The notes: generated by a model from the sequence alone, not told the origin. A stretch of DNA of 29,301 bases from SM1-50 sp964467345 (GCA_964467345.1 CAYXPY010000025.1:1-29301); one strand, 5' to 3'; numbered from the stretch's first letter, positions 1 through 7,263 are shown. Numbers and translations are program-made.

Positions 1-1004
1 TTAAAAAAACCAACCAGCCCGGCGGGGTTATAGGGGCTTCGCTGGGTTTTTGCTATCGCTGGATCAATAAAAACATTTGTTCGTCGTACCACATGGTCAA
101 CACCCCAAAACGGCTTTGTATTTTCGATAGAATCATTATGAGTACCAATATACGTGAGATTCGCTGTTTGTTCTAGAATAAATCCTTCGGCAGGGTCTGA
201 CTGAGATACAATGAAGTTGAATCCATGGGTCCGATTCGTGTTCAATATCTGAAGAGCCTCAGCGGCAGTAGTCGCTGTATCAAGGACCTCCTGAACCCGG
301 AAATGATATGGATTTCCTGCAAATGTCTGATCCATGCTCCAGCAGATCTGTATCCCAAGTGAGATTCCATGTATATTGAGACCACCACCTGTATGAAACG
401 ACCCTGCAATTGAAGGGCTAATCGAAGCAGAGCCATTCAGCGGGTTTCGGACGACAAGAATGGTATTTTCATGAGCATAATGTCCGCTTTCCGGGTCTTG
501 AATGTTTGATGGTAAATCAAAGCTCCGGGCATGATAGAGGGCCCCATCTGCTGTGGCCGGACCCCATGCGGCGATCCCAAAACACCCATGGTCAGAGTAT
601 TCTACCGCCATGATAGAGGCGATAATGTCTGAAAATGAGATATTCGCCCCATCAGCGATTCCTTGGATCTCCTCTATATACTGAGGAGGTACATAGGGCA
701 TCGAGACATTCCATAAATGCAGCAACTCATCGATGCTGAGATAGTCTTCAGCGTAATGTAAAAAAGCCCGAATGTTCTCATCGACCTTGTCTTTCAGTAG
801 GAAACCATGTTGATACCCCATCTGATAATGTGTCCCACTGACATGAAGAATCGTGATGGTATCTCGTTGTTCTAGCCATCCTCCATCAACCAAAGCGCTC
901 TGAAGATTCTGCTCGTCATAGGTAGCTGCTGATTCATTAAACATCGCTTGGGACACCGGTATTATAAAGAGTGTACAGACAATTGTAACCCAGAGTGGTT
1001 TCAT
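1..1004 (-). CDS. Secreted C45-family Ntn hydrolase / acyltransferase-like protein (C-terminus off the left edge)
   Basis: An uninterrupted frame runs from the ATG at 1004 to the window edge, 334 codons without a stop, so the C-terminus is missing. A strong Shine-Dalgarno (GGAGGAAG, 1010-1017) lies 5 bases before the ATG. Residues 1-20 form a signal peptide (basic start, hydrophobic core, ending VSQA), so the protein is probably exported. Residues 130-165 carry the hallmark of the C45 / acyl-CoA:6-APA acyltransferase-like N-terminal nucleophile hydrolases: HGCFGIAAWG followed by TADGALYHARSFD. Cys141 would be the nucleophile exposed by autocleavage after Gly140. The family hydrolyses linear C-N amide bonds other than peptide bonds; the substrate here cannot be told. 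It appears monocistronic, with a TATA-like element upstream and the small-protein pair behind it on the same strand. The family call rests on recalled motif similarity. Confidence 0.85.
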   Translation of the reverse strand, partial: MKPLWVTIVCTLFIIPVSQAMFNESAATYDEQNLQSALVDGGWLEQRDTITILHVSGTHYQMGYQHGFLLKDKVDENIRAFLHYAEDYLSIDELLHLWNVSMPYVPPQYIEEIQGIADGANISFSDIIASIMAVEYSDHGCFGIAAWGPATADGALYHARSFDLPSNIQDPESGHYAHENTILVVRNPLNGSASISPSIAGSFHTGGGLNIHGISLGIQICWSMDQTFAGNPYHFRVQEVLDTATTAAEALQILNTNRTHGFNFIVSQSDPAEGFILEQTANLTYIGTHNDSIENTKPFWGVDHVVRRTNVFIDPAIAKTQRSPYNPAGLVGFF

Positions 1005-1040
1005 TGATACTTCCTCCATCGTAATTACATCAATACAGGA

Positions 1041-1055
1041 GGTTATTTATTAAAA
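1041..1055 (-). promoter_or_regulatory. TATA-like promoter of the C45 hydrolase gene
   Basis: On the minus strand this reads TTTTAATAAATAACC, centred about 44 bases upstream of the ATG at 1004. That predicts a leader of roughly 15-20 nucleotides, enough to carry the GGAGGAAG ribosome site. Confidence 0.5.
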
Positions 1056-1170
1056 TGACGGTGAAAAACAAAAAAACAACCCGAAGACATTTTTCGTTAT
1101 CTCTCTTGTAGATATTGATGGTTTTACATTATTCATCGAATTGTTTTAGTACGACTACTACAAAGAAGGC

Positions 1171-1181
1171 AAAAAAAAAAA
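1171..1181 (-). terminator. Oligo-T tract downstream of the small-protein pair
   Basis: An 11-base A run on plus is an oligo-U tract in minus-strand transcripts, about 90 bases after the stop of the second small protein. Archaeal intrinsic termination uses U tracts without needing a hairpin. A second A-rich tract near 1235-1245 could also act. Confidence 0.4.
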
Positions 1182-1269
1182 GTCTGTATCTTCCGCGCTC
1201 ATCGATAATTCCTTTAAAACACAAATTTTTGTTAAAAAAAATTAAGAAAAGGTATAATGGAGAAAACAT

Positions 1270-1476
1270 CTATTTTTCAAGACCTTGCATGTCTTCTTCG
1301 ATTCGCTTATCAAGCTCCTTGTCAACACCTTGCTGATGAGCGATTTTCTGCAGATCAGCGATAATATTTTCCCAGAGGACTTGTTGGGCTAGTGCGTAGT
1401 CCCACAAGTCAAGGCGTTTTGCCCCATCGCCTTTCTTGAACTCTTCGATAAGCTCTTTTTTATCATCCTCATTCAT
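1270..1476 (-). CDS. Small acidic helical protein, paralog B of a tandem pair
   Basis: This is a 68-residue protein of unknown function, begun at the ATG at 1476 because its start then aligns with that of the neighbouring paralog (MNEDDKK versus MNEEDMK). The longer open frame upstream overlaps the neighbour and has a different composition. The core has the pattern FKKxxxxKxLDxWxYAxxQxxLWExIxAxxxxIA, shared with the upstream gene. It is predicted fully helical, acidic and cytosolic, with a short charged C-terminal tail (EEDMQGLEK) absent from the other copy. The gap to the upstream gene is 11 bases, so the two are probably cotranscribed. I do not recognise a named family. Confidence 0.8.
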   Translation of the reverse strand: MNEDDKKELIEEFKKGDGAKRLDLWDYALAQQVLWENIIADLQKIAHQQGVDKELDKRIEEDMQGLEK

Positions 1477-1487
1477 AGGTGATACCT

Positions 1488-1670
1488 TCACTCTTCTTCT
1501 GCTATTTTTCCTTTCTGAGGATTTGCTGCTTGCGCGATCATCGACATTTCTGCAAGAATCTCTTCCCAGAGTGCTTCTTGGTCGACTGCATAGTACCACA
1601 TGTCTAACTTTTTATCCATATTTGCTTTCTTGAAATCGTCTAGAAACGTCTTCATATCTTCTTCGTTCAC
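1488..1670 (-). CDS. Small acidic helical protein, paralog A of a tandem pair
   Basis: This is a 60-residue protein of unknown function with a GTG start at 1670, which matches the start of its downstream paralog by alignment. The shared core is FKKxxxxKKLDMWYYAVDQEALWEEILAE followed by an IAQ segment; both copies keep the LDxW and LWE positions. No cysteines, signal peptide or membrane segment are visible. It is the first gene of a two-gene unit with a TATA element upstream. The conserved tryptophans and the duplication suggest a small helical protein-protein interaction module, which is inference only. Confidence 0.8.
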   Translation of the reverse strand: MNEEDMKTFLDDFKKANMDKKLDMWYYAVDQEALWEEILAEMSMIAQAANPQKGKIAEEE

Positions 1671-1706
1671 AGGAAATCCCTACTAGCAATAAGGAAATAG
1701 TATCAC

Positions 1707-1716
1707 CATATATATT
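1707..1716 (-). promoter_or_regulatory. TATA box of the small-paralog operon
   Basis: The minus strand reads AATATATATG, centred about 42 bases before the GTG at 1670, which predicts a leader of about 15 nucleotides. The 181-base gap to the divergent nuclease-like gene holds no other recognisable gene. Confidence 0.5.
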
Positions 1717-1851
1717 TTTTTATTGTTTTTTTCATTTTATCTAGTTCCACTGCGATTATTGGTATTGGCTGGCCATTTTGGTTAAGTTTAAAAAATTAAT
1801 AAAAAAGATAAATGGCATACCAAATAACGGTTATAACAAGATAAGGGGTCT

Positions 1852-2793
1852 TTGGTTTTAATAGGTTTCACTCTATTTCTGTTCATAGACTATTTATCCC
1901 ATAGAATAGAAAAGATTGAAAAGATATATAAATTGGGAGATGATATTTGGTATGGGCTTCATATGGGATGGGACAAAATATTCAACTGCGAGAGATGTAG
2001 CAAAAGACTCTGGACATCGTATCGAAAATTACCTGATGGGAAGATTGTATGTAACGAGTGCTACACATTTCATTTAATGCAACTCTTGGACAAGATTAAC
2101 GATAACAAAGCAAATGACATCATCCATAATTTTGTTGAGAAATACCAAGGGAAATACCCAGAGGATTTATTGGAGGAGCTCGTCAAATTACTCAGCATAA
2201 AATACAAAATAACCATCGATGCACTCAGCCTCCGTGAAGTTCTCCAGATGATACACGAGAAAATAGATCAAGACAACAAACTAGTCAAACTAGCAAAACT
2301 TGAAAGAGATTTAAAACGAGACATTAATTCGCAAGATTATTTCTGTGAAGTCTGCAACGTCAAGCTCCCAAAAACAGAATATGATTACTCCATGTCAAAT
2401 TTTGGAAAACCACTCTGTATGCATCATCAACGCGAAAAACGGGCTTCACCGCATGCGCTAAAACTCTATGAGTCATTACGGAAACGGGGTGTGTTCTGCG
2501 AGCTGGAATCCTATAATAGCTCAAAGCACGTTGATATCACCGTTCGGGATGCTCACCTCTACATTGGTATCGATGGTGAACACCACAACCTAGACCCAGA
2601 ACAACTCGTCATCGACCTGATGAAAGATGAAGAATCATTCAAAGAAGGATTTGCGACGAAACGATACTCCCTCAAAGACATTGACGAAAGTCTCGAGGGT
2701 ATCGCAGATACGTTAACTGAGGTTATCAAACAACGAGCCAAAAAATTCCAGCAAGAAAAATTTTTCCCACAGGAATCGATAAATAAATTTTAA
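1852..2793 (+). CDS. Zinc-motif protein with putative PD-(D/E)XK (DUF559/Vsr-like) nuclease domain
   Basis: A 313-residue protein. Residues 1-14 are hydrophobic (possible membrane anchor) if the TTG at 1852 is the start; an ATG at 1963 would remove this and leave 276 residues. A first CxxC...CxxC zinc site is C46, C49, C67, C70. A helical middle runs to about 155. A second zinc site is C165, C168 with C189 and H191/H192. Residues 200-295 resemble the DUF559/Vsr branch of the restriction-endonuclease fold: a strand with D228 (KHVDITV), then a strand ending IGIDGEHH (D241, E243, H245), like the IExDGxxH pattern of that branch. The fold call is recalled pattern similarity, not a search result. 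The TTG start has GGGG a few bases upstream. The gene is divergent from the small-paralog pair. Function is unknown; DNA or RNA cleavage or repair is possible. Confidence 0.7.
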   Translation: MVLIGFTLFLFIDYLSHRIEKIEKIYKLGDDIWYGLHMGWDKIFNCERCSKRLWTSYRKLPDGKIVCNECYTFHLMQLLDKINDNKANDIIHNFVEKYQGKYPEDLLEELVKLLSIKYKITIDALSLREVLQMIHEKIDQDNKLVKLAKLERDLKRDINSQDYFCEVCNVKLPKTEYDYSMSNFGKPLCMHHQREKRASPHALKLYESLRKRGVFCELESYNSSKHVDITVRDAHLYIGIDGEHHNLDPEQLVIDLMKDEESFKEGFATKRYSLKDIDESLEGIADTLTEVIKQRAKKFQQEKFFPQESINKF

Positions 2794-2820
2794 AAAATTC
2801 CTTTCAGAAGAAAAGAAAAA

Positions 2821-2830
2821 ACTATTAATA
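2821..2830 (+). promoter_or_regulatory. TATA-like promoter of msrA
   Basis: ACTATTAATA lies about 43 bases before the msrA ATG, giving a short leader that includes the GGAG ribosome site. Confidence 0.4.
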
Positions 2831-2868
2831 GAAAAACTGCCCTCATCTGTTTTCAGTGGAGATATCAT

Positions 2869-3339
2869 ATGGAAAAAGCAACATTTGCAGCAGGATGTTT
2901 CTGGCATGTCGAAGAAGCCTTCCGACAACTCAAAGGGGTTGTGTCAACAACCGTCGGATACATAGGTGGAACAACAAAAAATCCAACGTACGAGGATGTT
3001 TGTACAGATAACACCGGTCATGCAGAAGCTGTAGAAATAACATTTGACCCAAAGAAGATCTCCTACGAAGAATTACTCACTGTTTTTTGGGATATTCATG
3101 ATCCGACAACGAAAAATCGTCAGGGACCAGACATTGGAACGCAATACCGATCCGCCATATTCTATCATTCCGAGGAACAAAAAAAACAAGCAGAACAATC
3201 AAAAATGAGCCTTGAACAATCAGGAAAAATCAGAAAAAAGATAGTCACTGAAATTTTGAAAGTAACCATTTTTTATCCTGCGGAAGAATACCATCAGCAC
3301 TATTTGTTGAAACATAAATTAGCCTCCTGTCCTCGATAA
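2869..3339 (+). CDS. msrA: Peptide-methionine (S)-S-oxide reductase MsrA
   Basis: 156 residues, the usual full length of a single-domain MsrA. It reduces the S-epimer of methionine sulfoxide in proteins, repairing oxidative damage in the cytosol. The catalytic motif GCFW sits at residues 9-12 with C10 as the nucleophile. The family signatures VGYIGG, NPTYEDVCTDNTGHAEAV, FWDIHDPTT and GTQYRSAIFY all follow in order. The ATG at 2869 has a GGAG site 7 bases upstream. Only one other cysteine lies near the C-terminus (LASCPR), a candidate resolving cysteine. The gene is flanked by the nuclease-like gene and a TspO-like gene with gaps of 50-75 bases, so cotranscription is possible but not shown. 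Confidence 0.97.
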   Translation: MEKATFAAGCFWHVEEAFRQLKGVVSTTVGYIGGTTKNPTYEDVCTDNTGHAEAVEITFDPKKISYEELLTVFWDIHDPTTKNRQGPDIGTQYRSAIFYHSEEQKKQAEQSKMSLEQSGKIRKKIVTEILKVTIFYPAEEYHQHYLLKHKLASCPR

Positions 3340-3388
3340 GAAGAGTGAACAAGCGCATTACTGAAACACAAAAGCTTATTTTAGGGCT

Positions 3389-4231
3389 ATGCATACTTCA
3401 TCAAATAGTGAGAGTATGTCATCACGAGGAAAAAAACGAATCCTTCAGGCTGGCAATGTCCTTGCAGTAATTTTCACCATTGTTATCAACGCCCTTGCAG
3501 TGATTCTTCCGCTCAATGGAAAAACCACTCAAGAGCTGTCTGATAATTTACCAAACCTCTTCGTCCCCGCGGGAATTACCTTTTCCATCTGGAGTGTCAT
3601 TTACATCCTCTGGATCGTCTTTGCATTCTACCAGGTACGAGATTTCTTCAAGAAAGACGAGGTAAAAATGCCTTTTCTTGAACAGATAACATACTTGTTC
3701 ATTCTCAGTAGTGTAGCAAACAGTGCTTGGATTTTCCTGTGGCATTATGAGTACGTGGGGCTGTCATTACTTATGATGATTGTCCTGCTCGTTTCACTTC
3801 TGCTAATCCATCAACGTCTGGGTATAGGCCAATCAACGGTTCCGATGAAAGAGAAACTCTGTGTCCATGTACCGATGAGCGTCTATCTTGGTTGGATCAC
3901 GGTTGCGACGATAGCAAATGTGACCGCGTTTCTTGTCTCAGTGAACTGGGATGGTTTTAGCATCGAACCGTTACTCTGGACTGTTCTCATAATAGCAGTC
4001 GGGACGTTGCTTACATTCCTAATGCTTGCGTTACGGAAAGATGTCGCCTTTAGCCTCGTCGTCCTCTGGGCGTTTTTTGGCATCTGGATGAAACGGATGA
4101 CACAACCAACTACACCAACAGATGTGAACGTAGCAACAACGGTAAGCATCGCTTTAGTCCTAATACTAGCAGGCATAATCGCAGTCATCGGATATCAATG
4201 GATGAAAAAAGGAAAACAAAAAGCAACATAG
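3389..4231 (+). CDS. TspO/MBR-like multi-pass membrane protein
   Basis: 280 residues with about seven or eight hydrophobic segments after a short polar N-terminus. This is longer than the roughly 160-residue, five-helix classic TspO. The loop after helix 1 (LPNLFVPAGITFSIWSVIYILW) resembles the PxxxFxxxWxxLY region of TspO/MBR proteins, and NSAWIFLWHYE resembles the conserved segment of a later helix. TspO proteins bind tetrapyrroles and cholesterol-like ligands and are linked to oxidative stress, which would suit the neighbouring msrA, but the ligand here is unknown. It belongs with the longer, divergent 'tryptophan-rich sensory protein' relatives. The ATG at 3389 is used; an internal Met at residue 10 is an alternative start. 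Confidence 0.7.
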   Translation: MHTSSNSESMSSRGKKRILQAGNVLAVIFTIVINALAVILPLNGKTTQELSDNLPNLFVPAGITFSIWSVIYILWIVFAFYQVRDFFKKDEVKMPFLEQITYLFILSSVANSAWIFLWHYEYVGLSLLMMIVLLVSLLLIHQRLGIGQSTVPMKEKLCVHVPMSVYLGWITVATIANVTAFLVSVNWDGFSIEPLLWTVLIIAVGTLLTFLMLALRKDVAFSLVVLWAFFGIWMKRMTQPTTPTDVNVATTVSIALVLILAGIIAVIGYQWMKKGKQKAT

Positions 4232-4273
4232 ATCCCCAATTATAACCAGAGAGCTATGGGTTTCATCGAATAC

Positions 4274-4281
4274 TTTTTAAA
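4274..4281 (+). promoter_or_regulatory. TATA box of the HAD hydrolase gene
   Basis: TTTTTAAA is centred about 30 bases before the ATG at 4308. This is the spacing for a leaderless transcript starting at or near that ATG, and it argues against the in-frame TTG at 4287. Confidence 0.6.
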
Positions 4282-4307
4282 CACCGTTGAGTGTATCTGA
4301 CAACCCT

Positions 4308-4952
4308 ATGATTAAGGTCATCTCCTTTGATTTTGACGGTACTATTGCGAAACATACCTTCGCAGATGCCTTCTGGCTTGAGGGAGTCCCCGCGCTTTAC
4401 GCGACACAACACCATGTGGATGTGAAAACCGCAAAACAAATCCTTTTTGAGGAGTATGAAAAAATCGGGGATAACCGGATTGAATGGTACGATCCAGGAT
4501 ACTGGTTTGACCGCTTCAACCTTCCAGCGGATTGGAGAAAAATGCTTGATGAATTCCGCAGGAACGCGGAGATTTACCCAGAAGTTCCATCCGTACTGAA
4601 ACGGTTATCAACCAACTATATGCTTATCATCAGTTCTAATGCAAAGAAAGAATTCATAGAAGTACAACTGACCCAAACGAACCTTGAGAGTTATTTCTCC
4701 AGGGTTTTTTCATCGACCTCGGATTTCCATACGGTCAAAAAGGTCACGGATTTCTATGCGATGATCTGTAAAAAACTACAAATTACACCACAAGAAATGA
4801 TCCATGTTGGTGATCATAGGGAATTTGATTATCTCTCCCCACAGAAAATAGGCATTACCTCGTATTTTCTTGATAGAGAGAAACACACAACAGGTCCACA
4901 GGTTATTTCTGACTTGGAACAGTTTGAAATAGAAATCCAAAAACAATCTTAA
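4308..4952 (+). CDS. HAD-superfamily hydrolase (phosphatase-like)
   Basis: 214 residues. Motif I is FDFDGTIAK near the N-terminus, with the nucleophile and general acid aspartates of DxDGT. Motif II is in MLIISSNAKKEF, a lysine (motif III) lies around TVKKVTDF, and motif IV is HVGDHREFDYLSP. A helical cap of about 85 residues between motifs I and II marks a C1-cap HAD enzyme. The family mostly dephosphorylates small metabolites; the substrate cannot be read from the sequence. The start was moved from the in-frame TTG at 4287 to the ATG at 4308 because the latter starts right before the core strand and has a TATA box at leaderless distance. The gene ends in a long T run. Confidence 0.88.
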   Translation: MIKVISFDFDGTIAKHTFADAFWLEGVPALYATQHHVDVKTAKQILFEEYEKIGDNRIEWYDPGYWFDRFNLPADWRKMLDEFRRNAEIYPEVPSVLKRLSTNYMLIISSNAKKEFIEVQLTQTNLESYFSRVFSSTSDFHTVKKVTDFYAMICKKLQITPQEMIHVGDHREFDYLSPQKIGITSYFLDREKHTTGPQVISDLEQFEIEIQKQS

Positions 4953-5007
4953 ACCATAACTTTTCTTCATGCTAGTTATAAAATGAAAAAAACTCTCCGT
5001 TCATTCC

Positions 5008-5023
5008 TTTTTTTTTTTTTTTT
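5008..5023 (+). terminator. 16-base T run ending the HAD gene
   Basis: A run of 16 T lies about 55 bases after the HAD stop, a strong archaeal-type oligo-U termination signal, in the convergent gap facing the PAC2 gene. Confidence 0.65.
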
Positions 5024-5031
5024 AATTTGTG

Positions 5032-5043
5032 AAAAAAAAAAAA
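5032..5043 (-). terminator. 12-base oligo-T (minus) ending the translation operon
   Basis: A 12-A run on plus is an oligo-U tract in the minus-strand transcript about 25 bases after the PAC2 stop. With the T run on the other strand it forms a two-way terminator between convergent units. Confidence 0.6.
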
Positions 5044-5066
5044 CAGAAAGAAGGGGGGGAAAAATA

Positions 5067-5831
5067 TTACCCGATGTATCGAATATCATCTGGTTTTTCT
5101 TTGACCATGGTTTCCATTTCATTGAGCTGCTGAGCGATATATTCAATCTCTTTTGCTTTCTCCTCAAGCCGTGAGAGATCGATTTCGACATTCACTGCTT
5201 TGGTAAGAACATTCAGAACCGCTTTGGCACTTTTCGGGTCGACAAGATACCCGGGTGTTTCGCCCATAAAACAGGTACCAACCATACCACGAAGCTTACC
5301 TAACCCAAGCAGCAGACCGCTCGCACCAATTATGCCACCACCAGGCTCGTTTTTCTTAAAAACAGCCCCGTATTTTTTCATGGATTTCACAAGAGAAGCA
5401 TCAGTCGTTGCAAAAAGCACCTTTGGGTCTTTAATCTCCCGACCAAGGCCATACCCTCCAAGGGTGAACATTTGCTTCACACCAAGATCCTGAACGACGT
5501 CAAGGATGGATTCAGCAAGCTCGTATTGTCCCTGTGAAGAGAGACCCTGATAATCACCGGTCAAGAGAATGATATCATGCTGACCTCTTCGTTTTGCTTT
5601 CCAGTAGAAAAACTCGTTATTGACTAGTTTTACCGTCCCATCAGGGTTTATGAACACCTGGGGAGGAAAATCCTTGCTGTACATCTCTGCGAATTTTTTT
5701 GCCTTCATCGTATCGATAAGATGTTCAACTGCAAGTTTCCCGACATTACCAATACCAGGTAAACCTTCGATAAAAATAGGATTTTTCAGCTTTGGTTTTT
5801 TCTCAAGATATTTTATCTCTACTAGGTTCAT
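5067..5831 (-). CDS. PAC2-family protein (proteasome assembly chaperone-like)
   Basis: 254 residues. The N-terminus PIFIEGLPGIGNVGKLAVEHL is the typical opening of archaeal PAC2 / DUF75 proteins, followed by the middle GGYGLGREIKDPKV and GIIGASGLLLGLGKLRGM and the segment GETPGYLVDPKSAKAVL. The C-terminus is helical (EEKAKEIEYIAQQLNEME). Eukaryotic PAC2 helps assemble the 20S proteasome; the archaeal relatives are assumed to assist proteasome assembly, but their role is less settled. The ATG overlaps the nop10 stop (ATGA), so translation is coupled. It is the last gene of the rpl44e-rps27e-aIF2alpha-nop10-PAC2 operon, its usual archaeal place. Confidence 0.92.
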   Translation of the reverse strand: MNLVEIKYLEKKPKLKNPIFIEGLPGIGNVGKLAVEHLIDTMKAKKFAEMYSKDFPPQVFINPDGTVKLVNNEFFYWKAKRRGQHDIILLTGDYQGLSSQGQYELAESILDVVQDLGVKQMFTLGGYGLGREIKDPKVLFATTDASLVKSMKKYGAVFKKNEPGGGIIGASGLLLGLGKLRGMVGTCFMGETPGYLVDPKSAKAVLNVLTKAVNVEIDLSRLEEKAKEIEYIAQQLNEMETMVKEKPDDIRYIG

Positions 5832-6001
5832 TGTCTCAGTTCTTCCCCATTTCTTTTTTTTAAAGCCCGCCGGTACTTCCCATAATGATCCTGTGGCGAG
5901 AAACGCGCTGGTTTCTGTGAGACAGTTTTTTCTTTGCAGGAGCTACAAATCGGATGAAGAGTATATCGCTGACAATTCTTACAATAGCGTATTTCAGACA
6001 T
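5828..6001 (-). CDS. nop10: Ribosome biogenesis protein Nop10 (H/ACA RNP component)
   Basis: 57 residues: MSEIRYCKNCQRYTLHPIC then CSSCKE, followed by ARFSPQDHYGKYRR. It has the four-cysteine zinc ribbon (CxxC at residues 7-10, CxxC at 19-22) and the linear tail (PxRFSPxDxYGKYRR) that wraps around Cbf5. With Cbf5, Gar1 and L7Ae it forms the H/ACA particle that makes pseudouridine in rRNA. The ATG at 6001 overlaps the stop of the aIF2-alpha gene, and its TGA overlaps the PAC2 ATG. Both overlaps point to tight translational coupling. Size and motifs are complete for the family. Confidence 0.97.
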   Translation of the reverse strand: MSEIRYCKNCQRYTLHPICSSCKEKTVSQKPARFSPQDHYGKYRRALKKRNGEELRQ

Positions 6002-6789
6002 TATTCTTCTACTTCACGTTGAAACTCGCATTCACCTTTCATTTTTTTCATGTATGCTTCTGCACGTTCAACTGCTTTTTTCATCTGTGACTCTGCAATT
6101 TTATAATCAGGAGCTTTTACCTTAATCATATAGCGAGGTGCACCAATATATTTCACATCAATGGAGACGTCATCAAACTCGCTTTTTTCTGCAAGGGAGA
6201 GTGCTTCCTTTATATGGTTTATGCCATCAGGTAGATACGAAGTGAGAAGTAACATCCCTTTTATCTCAACAAAGGGAACGGTGATGCTGCCTTTCGCAAC
6301 CTCCTCAAATTTCTTCAACCAATCCCCAGAGAAACCATCGTTTTTCAGGGTGTTAGTGTCATAAGCACATTCCTCAAATGCTGCATACAATGTTCCATAT
6401 TTCTTTACCAATCCCTCGCCGAATTCCGAGTAGCACTGTTCAACGTTCTTACCAAGCAATTGGGCAACCATCTCAAACAGCTTGGTTGCTTTCTGCGCAT
6501 TCTTCCAGTCCTGTATCTTTTCTCGGCGTTGATGGTCATTGACCTTCTTCAGAGATAAATCGATGTGTTTTTTTGCTGTATCAACATGGACGACTTTGCA
6601 GACAACTTTTTGCCGTTCTCTGACAAAGTTACGGATACGCTTGACCCACCCGGTCGCTATCTCAGAAATATGGATGAATCCTTCTTTATTTGGGTATTCA
6701 TCAAGTGATACAAACGCACCAAAACCCTGGACCTTGGTTATCGTACCAACAACGAGTTCTCCTTCTTCAGGGTACTCCTTTTTTTGCAT
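6001..6789 (-). CDS. Translation initiation factor 2 alpha subunit (aIF2-alpha)
   Basis: 262 residues, normal family length. Residues about 9-85 form the S1/OB RNA-binding domain (EGELVVGTITKVQGFGAFV, then EGFIHISEIATGWVKRI). A helical domain covers about 90-175, and the C-terminal alpha-beta domain (about 176-262), with DVSIDVKYIGAPRYMIKVK, binds the gamma subunit. aIF2 carries initiator Met-tRNA to the small ribosomal subunit. The start ATG at 6789 is 11 bases after the rps27e stop, and the stop overlaps the nop10 start. The arrangement is the standard archaeal one. Confidence 0.97.
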   Translation of the reverse strand: MQKKEYPEEGELVVGTITKVQGFGAFVSLDEYPNKEGFIHISEIATGWVKRIRNFVRERQKVVCKVVHVDTAKKHIDLSLKKVNDHQRREKIQDWKNAQKATKLFEMVAQLLGKNVEQCYSEFGEGLVKKYGTLYAAFEECAYDTNTLKNDGFSGDWLKKFEEVAKGSITVPFVEIKGMLLLTSYLPDGINHIKEALSLAEKSEFDDVSIDVKYIGAPRYMIKVKAPDYKIAESQMKKAVERAEAYMKKMKGECEFQREVEE

Positions 6790-6800
6790 GTAAAAAAACC

Positions 6801-6977
6801 TTATTCAATGGTTTCTAAAATGGTTCCTTTTATCCGGGCTTTCCCACCATTAGGTGTTGCTAGTTTACTGCCACAGATATGGCAAAGAACTGTGGTACTT
6901 GCCTTATCAAAGAGAACTTGTTCATTTTCACAGTCATTGCATCGTACTTTTATGAACTTGCTCTTAGGTTGATCCAT
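6801..6977 (-). CDS. rps27e: Small ribosomal subunit protein S27e (eS27)
   Basis: 58 residues with the C4 zinc ribbon VRCNDCENEQVLF...VLCHICGSKLATPNGGKA. It is a structural protein of the archaeal 30S subunit. The frame can begin at a GTG at 6989 inside the end of rpl44e. The ATG at 6977 is preferred because GGTGAG, made by the end of rpl44e, lies 7 bases upstream as its ribosome site. This makes a compact coupling between the two ribosomal protein genes. Confidence 0.96.
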   Translation of the reverse strand: MDQPKSKFIKVRCNDCENEQVLFDKASTTVLCHICGSKLATPNGGKARIKGTILETIE

Positions 6978-6981
6978 GTGT

Positions 6982-7263
6982 CTACTCACCTTCTATTTCA
7001 AATTTTTTTGACCGTATGCTTGGTGGTTGATGCATCTTTTTACATACAGTGCATGTAAATCGTGTCGCAATACGTCTGCTTGTTTTCTCGCGTCCCTCTG
7101 GTTTTGGTCGTGGGAAACCTCCATACCCGCTGGTCGCTCGTCTGAACCGCCGTTGTCCTCGTTTCAACTCACTTGCTTTCCTTTTTTTCATCTTGTCAAC
7201 TTCATGAAGTGTGTGTTTTTTGCAGAAAGGACAGTATCGTTTGATTTTCCTGGGAATCTTCAT
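6982..7263 (-). CDS. rpl44e: Large ribosomal subunit protein L44e (eL42)
   Basis: 93 residues beginning MKIPRKIKRYCPFCKKHTLHEV, the family's standard start. The 20-residue extension possible upstream lies across the promoter and is not used. The zinc-binding cysteines are C11 and C14 (CPFC) and C72 and C75 (CTVC). The middle is the basic KRGQRRFRRATSGYGGFPRPKP segment near the ribosomal E site. It is the first gene of the translation operon, with its own TATA box about 40 bases upstream. Confidence 0.97.
   Translation of the reverse strand: MKIPRKIKRYCPFCKKHTLHEVDKMKKRKASELKRGQRRFRRATSGYGGFPRPKPEGREKTSRRIATRFTCTVCKKMHQPPSIRSKKFEIEGE

Noticed and set aside
242..436. Minus-strand 64-codon frame inside the C45 hydrolase region
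   Set aside because: It lies in another frame of the longer uninterrupted coding frame with signal peptide and family motifs; its composition is not protein-like.
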